Below are positions 8,465 to 15,612 of a stretch of DNA of 64,000 nucleotides, piece by piece. The notes beneath the pieces are model-generated. The model ran no database searches. It was not told where the DNA came from and worked only from the letters and a program-made list of their open reading frames with translations. The stretch covers positions 17,192 through 81,191 of the forward strand of contig NZ_JAMXFC010000033.1 of the NCBI RefSeq assembly GCF_025370755.1, written 5' to 3'. The DNA is from Laspinema sp. D2d (GTDB taxonomy: Bacteria; Cyanobacteriota; Cyanobacteriia; Cyanobacteriales; Laspinemataceae). How positions within the stretch are numbered: the first letter of the stretch is position 1; each line of letters begins with the position of its first letter. The translations under genes were made by a program, and so were the position numbers.

Positions 8465-9028
8465 ATGGCGTATCTCTGGTTTAAGTCTTTCCATATTATT
8501 GGCTTTGTCGCTTGGTTTGCCGGGTTATTTTATTTACCCCGGTTGTTTGTCTATCATATTGAAGCCAGTGAGCGCCCGGAAGCGGTTAGATCCGCGCTCA
8601 AAACTGAATATAACCGCATGGAAAAACGGCTCTACAAACTAATTATGATGCCTGCGATGATTTTTACTATTATCATGGCCGCTGGCATTATCTATCAGGA
8701 ACCCGGTGTATTTAAGGAAACTTGGCTTCATGTCAAACTGTTGTTAGTCTTGGCCTTAGTTGGCTTCCATCATTACTGTGGCCGGATAATTCGTCAGTTG
8801 GAGGAGGGAACTTGTACCATTAGTGGAATCCAAATGCGACGGCTGAATGAAGTCCCCACGATTATCCTCGCTTTAGTGGTGTTTTTAGCCATTTTCAAAA
8901 ACAATTTTCCAACGGATATTGTTTCCTGGGGAACCATTGCTGCAATTATTGCTTTTGCGGTAATTATTCAACTTTATGCTCGCAAACGTCGGTTGCAAGA
9001 ACAGGGAGAATTGGAGGTATCTAGTTAA
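8465..9028 (+). CDS. hemJ: Protoporphyrinogen IX oxidase HemJ
   Basis: 187 residues with four hydrophobic segments. HemJ oxidises protoporphyrinogen IX to protoporphyrin IX, the last shared step of heme and chlorophyll synthesis, in the membrane. The N-terminal segment WFKSFHIIGFVAWFAGLFYLPRLFVYH carries the conserved histidine at residue 10, and the EYNRMEKRLYKLIMMPAM segment is characteristic of the family (older name CopD-like/UPF0093). AAGGAG lies upstream of the ATG at 8465. It is convergent with acsF, placing two consecutive tetrapyrrole steps side by side. Confidence 0.9.
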   Translation: MAYLWFKSFHIIGFVAWFAGLFYLPRLFVYHIEASERPEAVRSALKTEYNRMEKRLYKLIMMPAMIFTIIMAAGIIYQEPGVFKETWLHVKLLLVLALVGFHHYCGRIIRQLEEGTCTISGIQMRRLNEVPTIILALVVFLAIFKNNFPTDIVSWGTIAAIIAFAVIIQLYARKRRLQEQGELEVSS

Positions 9029-9097
9029 GGTCCGGATATTAGTTATGATCGCCCTTCGACTCAACGAGCAAGGGCGATCGCCTCACTGCCTGAACTG

Positions 9098-10171
9098 TTA
9101 TCGAACCGTTCCCCGTAATGCCTCTGCATCAATGCCTTTAAGAAAATAAATCCGCAGCAAATGGCCGAAAATCGACAATTGAAAGGGTAACTTCTTCAAC
9201 GCCTTGATCCACTTTGGTTGAGAACTGGCCTCAATTTCTGAAAGTTTACCATTCAAGTCACAACAGCGCTCTAACCGAGAGAAGAATTCCGGATGTTCCG
9301 TATTTAGACCCGAGGGGAATGCGCGCAAAGCCGTTTCATTGGTTTTCCGAATCACTTCGTGATCAAACTCTGTGGGGTCGATTCCCAGCGCATGATAGAA
9401 TCCTGTGCGTTCATGTACCGTCAAGGTATGGGTAGCAAACACGGTTAGCAGGAAAAAGCGACTCCATAACCGGGAAGTCCAGGTTTGCCAGAGTTTCGGT
9501 TGCGATCGCAGCAGTGCCTTGAAAATATCCCCATGCCGGTTCTCATCCTGACACCAGCTTTCAAAATAATTAAATAACGGATAAAACTGATGCTCTGGAT
9601 GCTGTTCCAGATGGCGATAAATAATAATATAACGCCAATATCCAATCTTCTCTGACAGATAAACCGTGTACAATACCCACTCAATTGGGAAAAAGGTATA
9701 AACCCGATGTTTGGTCAGATAGCTCAAATCCATTGTACAGCCAAAATCGGCCATTGCCTTATTTAAAAATCCGGCATGACGCGCTTCATCTCTAGCCATC
9801 AAACTAAACATTTCGGCCAATAAAGGACTGCGCTCTTTCAGGTTGCGCGAAAGTTCTTTAAACAGTAGAAATCCGGAAAATTCCGATACACAGGACCGTT
9901 CCAAATAATCAATAAAGGCTTGGCGCGCTTCTCCCGTAATATGATCCCAAGATTGGGCAAACTCCTCATTTCGCACGAAGTGATGACGGTTGTAGTCGGC
10001 CCGCATTTCCTCTAACATCGCCCGCAACTCGGTTTCTTGGGCTGATAAATCGAGGTTGGCGGTTTTTTCAAAGTCCGTTGTATAAAAGCGGGGGGTCAGG
10101 ATATTTTCCTTCAGGGCCTTAGTTTTGGTGACGGACATCTCCGCAGGGGCCTGGGATGGGGTAGCAATCAT
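9098..10171 (-). CDS. acsF: Mg-protoporphyrin IX monomethyl ester oxidative cyclase
   Basis: 357 residues, the family's normal length. AcsF forms the fifth ring of chlorophyll with O2, using a di-iron centre. Its ligand motifs are visible as MARDEARHAGF and CQDENRHGDIF (ExxH pairs). Cyanobacteria often have two copies, ChlAI and a low-oxygen ChlAII. The neighbourhood (heme oxygenase, hemN, desaturase) suggests this is the low-oxygen isoform, which is inference. Unlike the single-strand operon of Synechocystis, this gene is divergent from ho/hemN with about 240 bases between starts. The start at 10171 begins MIATPSQAPAEM; no strong ribosome binding site is seen. Confidence 0.93.
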   Translation of the reverse strand: MIATPSQAPAEMSVTKTKALKENILTPRFYTTDFEKTANLDLSAQETELRAMLEEMRADYNRHHFVRNEEFAQSWDHITGEARQAFIDYLERSCVSEFSGFLLFKELSRNLKERSPLLAEMFSLMARDEARHAGFLNKAMADFGCTMDLSYLTKHRVYTFFPIEWVLYTVYLSEKIGYWRYIIIYRHLEQHPEHQFYPLFNYFESWCQDENRHGDIFKALLRSQPKLWQTWTSRLWSRFFLLTVFATHTLTVHERTGFYHALGIDPTEFDHEVIRKTNETALRAFPSGLNTEHPEFFSRLERCCDLNGKLSEIEASSQPKWIKALKKLPFQLSIFGHLLRIYFLKGIDAEALRGTVR

Positions 10172-10413
10172 GGGCGGGTCCTCATAAAAAACTTAATAGC
10201 TTTCAAGTTATAATACTTTTTCCATTTTGAAAAGACCCTTACCCCAAAACCGTAACAATCGTTAACGTTCAACAACTGTTAAGTTATGTAACAAATTATT
10301 ACTTTATCGCTGTATGGTTATATACTAGCTGAAGTCGGTCACGGGTTCCCTTGCTGGAGATGGCCCCAACCGGCATTACCCAGATAAATCTAAAAGGAAA
10401 AAGGTCATTTGAC
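10172..10413. promoter_or_regulatory. Divergent control region acsF / heme oxygenase
   Basis: The 240-base gap holds a TATACT -10-like box near 10320 facing heme oxygenase and a cluster of GTTAAC/TGTTAAG-type short palindromes near 10255-10285, including CGTTAACG. In other cyanobacteria homologous genes are activated under low oxygen by ChlR. I cannot recognise a ChlR site, and no chlR gene is in the window. Confidence 0.4.
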
Positions 10414-11169
10414 ATGAGCCACGATTTAGCCACCCGCTTGAGAGAAGGAACCCAAAAGTCCCACACCGCCGCCGAAAATACAGCTTATATGAAGTGCTTC
10501 CTGAAAGGGATTGTGGAGCGCGAGCCATTCCGCAAGTTGCTCGCCAATCTCTATGGGGTGTATCGTGTGATGGAAGAAGCAATGCGACAACACCAGGATG
10601 ATCTGGTAGTGGGACCGATGTATTTCCCGGAACTCAACCGCACGGCGAATCTGGAAAAAGACCTCGCCTTTTATTATGGTGAAAACTGGCGCAGTCAGAT
10701 TGTCCCCTTAAATGCGGGACAGATTTACGTCGATCGCCTTCAGCAACTCGCGGATACTGACCCGGCGCTGCTCGTTGCTCATGCTTATACTCGCTATATG
10801 GGAGATCTTTCGGGAGGTCAAAGTTTGAAAAAGATTATCCGATCGGCTTTGGATTTACCCGAGAATCAAGGCACATCCCTCCATGAATTTGATGAAATTC
10901 CCACCGTCGAAGCACGACGAGCGTTTAAAGAAAAGTATCGGGATGCTTTGAATTCTTTACCTGTGGATGAGGCAACTATTGAACGGATTGTCGAAGAAGC
11001 TAATTATGCGTTTCATCTGAATCGAGATGTGGTGCATGAGTTGGAAGATGATGTCAAAGCAGCGATCGGGGTTCATGTCTTTGAGTTGCTTACCAAGCAG
11101 GATAAACCGGGAAGTACCGAGAGACATTCTCGCCATTCTGCCTCGATACCGGCGGAAGTAGGAGCCTGA
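10414..11169 (+). CDS. ho: Heme oxygenase (biliverdin-forming)
   Basis: 251 residues. It opens heme to biliverdin, CO and iron with ferredoxin, supplying phycobilins. The proximal histidine is in QKSHTAAE (about residue 17), and the distal helix glycines are in YMGDLSGGQ. The start was moved from 10351 to the ATG at 10414 because AAGG precedes it and the family begins MSHDLATRLREGT. The C-terminus carries a short His/Ser-rich tail after the conserved IGVHVFELL. Position between acsF and hemN suggests the low-oxygen HO2-type isoform, but HO1 cannot be excluded by eye. Confidence 0.92.
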   Translation: MSHDLATRLREGTQKSHTAAENTAYMKCFLKGIVEREPFRKLLANLYGVYRVMEEAMRQHQDDLVVGPMYFPELNRTANLEKDLAFYYGENWRSQIVPLNAGQIYVDRLQQLADTDPALLVAHAYTRYMGDLSGGQSLKKIIRSALDLPENQGTSLHEFDEIPTVEARRAFKEKYRDALNSLPVDEATIERIVEEANYAFHLNRDVVHELEDDVKAAIGVHVFELLTKQDKPGSTERHSRHSASIPAEVGA

Positions 11170-11229
11170 TTTTTTGACTTTAAATCAAGTATGAGAGGCT
11201 GGATTTAGACTTGCTGTATTTGGTAAAAG

Positions 11230-11405
11230 AACCTCACCCTAACCCTCCCCTTAGCAAGGGGAGGGGACCGGAGCTTACAAGAGTAGGTTTTTTAAGTTCA
11301 TGGTTATTTAGCTTACTATTTAACTGAACTTCCGGTCCCCTCCCCTTAGCAAGGGGAGGGCTAGGGTGGGGTTCTCTCCCCTCGCTAAGGCGAGGGGACC
11401 GGAGA
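11230..11405. repeat. GC-rich hairpin repeat cluster, copy 1
   Basis: Three inverted units built on CCCCTCCCCTTAGCAAGG (the stem CCCTCCCCTT/AAGGGGAGGG with loop AGCA) lie in the ho-hemN gap, two of them flanked by GGACCGGA. The same unit recurs at 35784-35972. It looks like a dispersed REP-like intergenic repeat and may also weaken read-through from ho into hemN. Confidence 0.65.
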
Positions 11406-11448
11406 GATTTTGTAAACCCATTGAGTTGCTATCTGACAAAAAATACCC

Positions 11449-12846
11449 ATGAATGCTTTAATTTCTACTGTTGAATTTGACGCTTATTTGTTGAAAAAGT
11501 ATGACCGTCCAGTGCCACGGTACACCAGCTATCCACCGGCGACGGAATTGAAATATGACTTTGAAGAAGTCGGATTTAGAGCCGCTGTTGCTGTTGGCAA
11601 CTATAAGAAAACTCCCTTATCTCTGTATTGCCATATTCCCTTTTGTGAAACCCCTTGTTATTTCTGTGGGTGCAATACCATCATAACCCAGCGGAAATCC
11701 TTAGCTGAACCTTATCTGGATTATCTAACTCGTCAAATTCGGGCAATGGCAGAACTGGTGGATACGAGTCGTTCTGTGAATCAAATGCACTGGGGGGGAG
11801 GAACACCGAATTATTTATCGCTTCCTCAAGTAGAACAGTTGTGGAAAACGATTAATCAGTATTTCCAGTTTGAGGACAATGCGGAAGTTTCCATTGAGGT
11901 AAATCCCCGGTTTTTAGATAAAAACTATCTGTTGTTTTTAAAAGATTTGGGATTTAACCGGATTAGCTTTGGAATTCAAGACTTTAATCCGAAAGTGCAG
12001 CAAGCGGTGAATCGAATTCAGCCCGAAGCGATGCTGTTTCAGGTGATGGATTGGGTGCGGGATGCGGGATTTGAAAGTGTCAATGTGGACCTGATTTATG
12101 GGTTGCCGTTTCAAACGTTGGAAACCTTCCGGGATACAATTCATAAAACCACGCAACTGGATCCGGACCGAATTGCGGTGTTTAATTTCGCTTATGTTCC
12201 TTGGTTAAAACCTGTTCAGCGATTGATTCCGGAGGAGGCACTACCCCCGGCATCGGAAAAGATGGATATCTTAAAAATGGCGATCGAGGATTTAGGGGAA
12301 GCGGATTATCAGTTTATTGGTATGGATCATTTTGCCAAACCGAACGATGAACTGGCGATCGCCCAACGGGAAGGCAAGCTACATCGGAACTTTCAAGGAT
12401 ATACCACCAAACCGGAATCAGATTTAATCGGGTTGGGGATGACTTCAATTAGTATGCTGCATGATGTCTATACCCAAAATCACAAACGCTTGAAAGACTA
12501 TTATGCAGCGATCGATTGTCAGGAGTTGCCGATTGAAAAGGGGGTGAGTCTGAGTGCTGATGATATCCTGCGCCGGATGGTGATTATGGAGTTAATGTGC
12601 CAATTTGAACTCTCTAAGAACGAATTTGAGCAAAAATATCATCTCAGCTTCGATTGTGATTTTGATGAGTATTTTGCAGCAGAGCAATTGGAGTTACGCC
12701 AGCTAGAAGCGGATGGATTAGTGCGCCTGTCTCCTAATCATATTGAGGTCACTCCAGTGGGACGGTTGTTGGTTCGGAATGTAGCGGCTGTTTTTGATAC
12801 TTATCTCGGCCAAAAAGCATTGAATAGTTTCTCTAAAGCAATTTAG
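11449..12846 (+). CDS. hemN: Oxygen-independent coproporphyrinogen III dehydrogenase
   Basis: 465 residues. A radical SAM enzyme that decarboxylates coproporphyrinogen III to protoporphyrinogen IX without O2. The cluster motif CX3CX2CXC is present at Cys66, Cys70, Cys73 and Cys75 (FCETPCYFCGC), followed by the SAM-binding HWGGGTPNYL and the HemN-type GLPFQT segment. Full HemN length and the RYTSYPPATE N-terminus separate it from HemW-like paralogues. It follows heme oxygenase on the same strand after a 279-base gap containing hairpin repeats, and is followed by a desaturase gene. Confidence 0.93.
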   Translation: MNALISTVEFDAYLLKKYDRPVPRYTSYPPATELKYDFEEVGFRAAVAVGNYKKTPLSLYCHIPFCETPCYFCGCNTIITQRKSLAEPYLDYLTRQIRAMAELVDTSRSVNQMHWGGGTPNYLSLPQVEQLWKTINQYFQFEDNAEVSIEVNPRFLDKNYLLFLKDLGFNRISFGIQDFNPKVQQAVNRIQPEAMLFQVMDWVRDAGFESVNVDLIYGLPFQTLETFRDTIHKTTQLDPDRIAVFNFAYVPWLKPVQRLIPEEALPPASEKMDILKMAIEDLGEADYQFIGMDHFAKPNDELAIAQREGKLHRNFQGYTTKPESDLIGLGMTSISMLHDVYTQNHKRLKDYYAAIDCQELPIEKGVSLSADDILRRMVIMELMCQFELSKNEFEQKYHLSFDCDFDEYFAAEQLELRQLEADGLVRLSPNHIEVTPVGRLLVRNVAAVFDTYLGQKALNSFSKAI

Positions 12847-12870
12847 GGAAAGCTCAAGCTCAGTGTTTTT

Positions 12871-12886
12871 AACGACTTTAGTCGTT
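12871..12886 (+). terminator. Small hairpin after hemN
   Basis: AACGAC and GTCGTT pair around TTTA. It is short and without a strong T-run, so it may be an attenuator or simply a structured spacer. Confidence 0.3.
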
Positions 12887-12987
12887 CCCTGTTTGGAATA
12901 AACAGCAGGCAGAGCCTTGAATTGGCATTCTCTGGCAGAGTTAGAGAACAAGTCCAATTTATTTATTGTGTGGTTGAGGAAGTGTGT

Positions 12988-13839
12988 ATGCAGTTAGAAT
13001 CAATGTCAAATTATCCTAAAAATAAATCCCAGCTTAATTGGGTAATTACAGCGTTTTTTATCGCCATTCATTGTCTTGCTTTATTAGCACCTTGGTGTTT
13101 TTCCTGGTCCGCATTCGGGGCGATGTTATTTCTCCACTGGTTTTTAGGAAGTATTGGCATTTGTTTGGGCTATCATCGCCTATTGAGTCATCGGAGTTTT
13201 CAAGTTCCAAAATGGCTAGAATATGCGATCGCCCTCGTTGGTGCATCGGCACTTCAAGGCGGACCCATTTTTTGGACTGCCGGACATCGGTTACATCATG
13301 CCTATACTGAAGATGAAATCAAAGACCCCTATTCGGCGCGCAAGGGCTTTTGGTGGAGTCATCTGCTTTGGATGATTTATCCCCGTCCCGAATTTTTTAA
13401 CAAAGAATTGTATAACCGATTCGCTCCCGATTTAGCCCGGGACCCTTTCTACTGTTGGCTCGATCGCTACTCTCTATTGATGCAAGTTCCGTTAGTGGTT
13501 GTCCTTTATCTCTTGGGCGGTTGGTCCTTTATCGTCTATGGGGTATTTGTGCGAATTGTGCTACTGTGGCATAGCACTTGGCTGATTAATTCGGTTACCC
13601 ATCTGTGGGGATACAAAACTTTTCCCACTGAGGATAATTCCCGAAATCTCTGGTGGGCGGCAATTTTCACTTATGGCGAAGGATGGCATAATAATCATCA
13701 TGCTTATCCCAATGTTGCTAAAGCCGGTTGGCGGTGGTGGGAATTGGATATGACTTGGTGGGCGATTTGGGTTTTAAAAACCGTTGGGTTAGCCAAAAAA
13801 GTAGTGATGCCGCCTACCGCCAAAGCACCCCAGGGATAA
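12988..13839 (+). CDS. Acyl-lipid/acyl-CoA fatty acid desaturase (delta-9 type, DesF-like position)
   Basis: 283 residues. Membrane di-iron desaturase introducing a double bond into fatty acyl chains of lipids. The three histidine boxes are visible: HRLLSH, HRLHH and HNNHH, with four hydrophobic segments between. The start is the ATG at 12988, which has GAGGA 7 nt upstream; the longer frame from 12922 has no such site. In Synechococcus sp. PCC 7002 a desaturase called desF is the last gene of the ChlR-controlled chlAII-ho2-hemN cluster, and this gene holds the same position. Whether it is DesF or the housekeeping DesC cannot be decided by eye. Confidence 0.88.
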   Translation: MQLESMSNYPKNKSQLNWVITAFFIAIHCLALLAPWCFSWSAFGAMLFLHWFLGSIGICLGYHRLLSHRSFQVPKWLEYAIALVGASALQGGPIFWTAGHRLHHAYTEDEIKDPYSARKGFWWSHLLWMIYPRPEFFNKELYNRFAPDLARDPFYCWLDRYSLLMQVPLVVVLYLLGGWSFIVYGVFVRIVLLWHSTWLINSVTHLWGYKTFPTEDNSRNLWWAAIFTYGEGWHNNHHAYPNVAKAGWRWWELDMTWWAIWVLKTVGLAKKVVMPPTAKAPQG

Positions 13840-13860
13840 GCTGCTTTTTCAAGCGATCGC

Positions 13861-14835
13861 CTAAAAAGCCGGAAACTTCAAAACTTGGGCGATCGCCTCC
13901 GTTGCCTGCATCATCCGCCCCTCGTGACTTCCCCCTAGCACAATATATCGTCTTCCCTGACGTTCCAACTCGTCCAAAAACCATTGGTGCATGGTCATTC
14001 GGAGGGACTCACTTTCTCGGGTCCCATCCTGCACAAATCCAAAATCCGGTGTAGTCAAAAGATATAAATCATAATTTCGACTCGCGGCGATTTGTTCCAA
14101 TTTCTCACAGCGTGAACCGAGATACCGGCGATGCCAAATACAGGTAGCGAGGGGGTCTGTATCGCACGCCACCAAGCGATTCGCACGGATTGCCAGGGCC
14201 TCTTCCCAGGCGATTTGTCCCTGGGCAATTTGTATAAATTCGTCCCTGTCCCAATGGTGAGAATCCGGTAGATATTGCCGTCCCTCCCAATACGATCGCC
14301 CGTATTCTGGGACCCAGACGGTTTGATACTGTTCTGCCAGCGATCGCGCCAGGGTGGTAGTGCCACTGGATTCTACCCCCACCACTGCGATCCGCTTGGC
14401 AAAATAGGCTTTTGCCGGAGGTGTAAGCATCTGCCAATGAACCCCGAGGTCCTGACGCAGTTGGGTTCCAGAAATGGGGAATGCCTCCCGAGGGCAGTCA
14501 ATGGCAATATGTCTTACACCCATAAACGCCGCCCAAGGTTCCCCATACGCCTCAGAGGTAAAGGCAATATCCGGTTTTCTTCCGCTTAGTAATTCCAGGG
14601 TACGTTTTGCCCAAGGTTCGGGCGCTTCGGGCAAATCATCCAGAGTTTCATAGACTTCTACATCGGGATGCATCACTCGAATCCAGTTCGCCCGTAAGCT
14701 GCCAGGAATCGCTTGTTCTGGTTTAGCCCCTACCACGACAACTAATTGATCAACTTGCGCTTTTGCCTGACGAATTAAAAAATCATGTCCCCGGTGGAAA
14801 GGATAGAATTTACCCACAGTAACCCCGAGTTTCAT
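13861..14835 (-). CDS. nadR: NadR-type NMN adenylyltransferase / ribosylnicotinamide kinase
   Basis: 324 residues. The N-terminal nucleotidyltransferase domain shows GKFYPFHRGH and ISGTQLR; the C-terminal kinase domain shows the P-loop GVESSGTTT (about residues 152-160). Together they convert nicotinamide riboside via NMN to NAD. The N-terminal helix-turn-helix repressor domain of enterobacterial NadR is missing, so this is an enzyme, not a regulator. The start overlaps the stop of pnuC (ATGA, 4 nt), indicating translational coupling with the transporter that would supply its substrate. Confidence 0.88.
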   Translation of the reverse strand: MKLGVTVGKFYPFHRGHDFLIRQAKAQVDQLVVVVGAKPEQAIPGSLRANWIRVMHPDVEVYETLDDLPEAPEPWAKRTLELLSGRKPDIAFTSEAYGEPWAAFMGVRHIAIDCPREAFPISGTQLRQDLGVHWQMLTPPAKAYFAKRIAVVGVESSGTTTLARSLAEQYQTVWVPEYGRSYWEGRQYLPDSHHWDRDEFIQIAQGQIAWEEALAIRANRLVACDTDPLATCIWHRRYLGSRCEKLEQIAASRNYDLYLLTTPDFGFVQDGTRESESLRMTMHQWFLDELERQGRRYIVLGGSHEGRMMQATEAIAQVLKFPAF

Positions 14836-15506
14836 GGTTCTGTTTTCTCCTGTTTTTGTTCAGAATAAAGTCGTTTAAAATTTTGCAATCCCCCGATCGC
14901 TAAAAGCCAAAATATGGCATAGAGGAAACTGGTCAGGTAAAGACCCCGAGAGGCATAGAGAGGAACATAAATGGTGTCTACGCCAATCCATAAATACCAA
15001 CTTTCGACATAGCGCTGCATTAATAATAATTGGGCGATCGCACTGGCAACGGTGGTGAGGGCATCCCAAAATGGGGCGCTCCCATTCATAGCAATTAACA
15101 GCGATCGCAACCCAATTACACTCACCGTTAATATCCCTACCAGCCAAGGTATCCAACGGGGAGGAATCCGGGCGATCGGTTTTTCGGTGTGATTTTCCCC
15201 GCCACGCAGCCAACTGTAAATCGCTTGCAAACTGGTGACTAAATAAAAGAGTTGAATCGCCACTTCCCCATAAAGTCGAACCTGATAAAACACCCAGGTA
15301 TAGGCAAGCACTCCCACTAAACCAATCCACCATCCCAACGGGTTATTTTTAGAAAGTAACCAGACACTCCATGCCGAAGTAACAACGGCGATCGCCTCAA
15401 TCAAGGTAATCTCCAATTCCATCCAATTTTGCACCGGCAACAGCAACAGGAAAAGACTGCCTATAATCCCGATGAGAATTTGCCTATTGATCGGTGGGAT
15501 GCTCAT
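14832..15506 (-). CDS. pnuC: PnuC-family nicotinamide riboside/mononucleotide transporter
   Basis: 224 residues with about seven hydrophobic segments. Family signatures are visible, including NPLGWWIGLVGVLAY, YSWLRGG and the tryptophan-rich ESWYLWIGVDTIYVPLY. PnuC proteins take up nicotinamide riboside by facilitated diffusion trapped by phosphorylation, which fits the coupled NadR-type kinase directly downstream. The gene lies beyond the ppsA terminator, so it should have its own promoter, which I could not identify. Confidence 0.88.
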   Translation of the reverse strand: MSIPPINRQILIGIIGSLFLLLLPVQNWMELEITLIEAIAVVTSAWSVWLLSKNNPLGWWIGLVGVLAYTWVFYQVRLYGEVAIQLFYLVTSLQAIYSWLRGGENHTEKPIARIPPRWIPWLVGILTVSVIGLRSLLIAMNGSAPFWDALTTVASAIAQLLLMQRYVESWYLWIGVDTIYVPLYASRGLYLTSFLYAIFWLLAIGGLQNFKRLYSEQKQEKTEP

Positions 15507-15533
15507 AGTTTTAGCCGGTAAAGAAAATAAAGA

Positions 15534-15555
15534 AAAGCCCGCTGATGCGGGCTTT
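15534..15555 (-). terminator. Rho-independent terminator of ppsA
   Basis: AAAGCCCGC and GCGGGCTTT form a perfect 9-bp stem with a 4-nt loop; on the minus strand it is followed by a T-rich run. Confidence 0.85.
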
Positions 15556-15612
15556 GTTTCTGGCGCGGGAGAGTCTCTTCTCCCGGCTGCCTATCTTACT
15601 TGGAAAGCTGGA

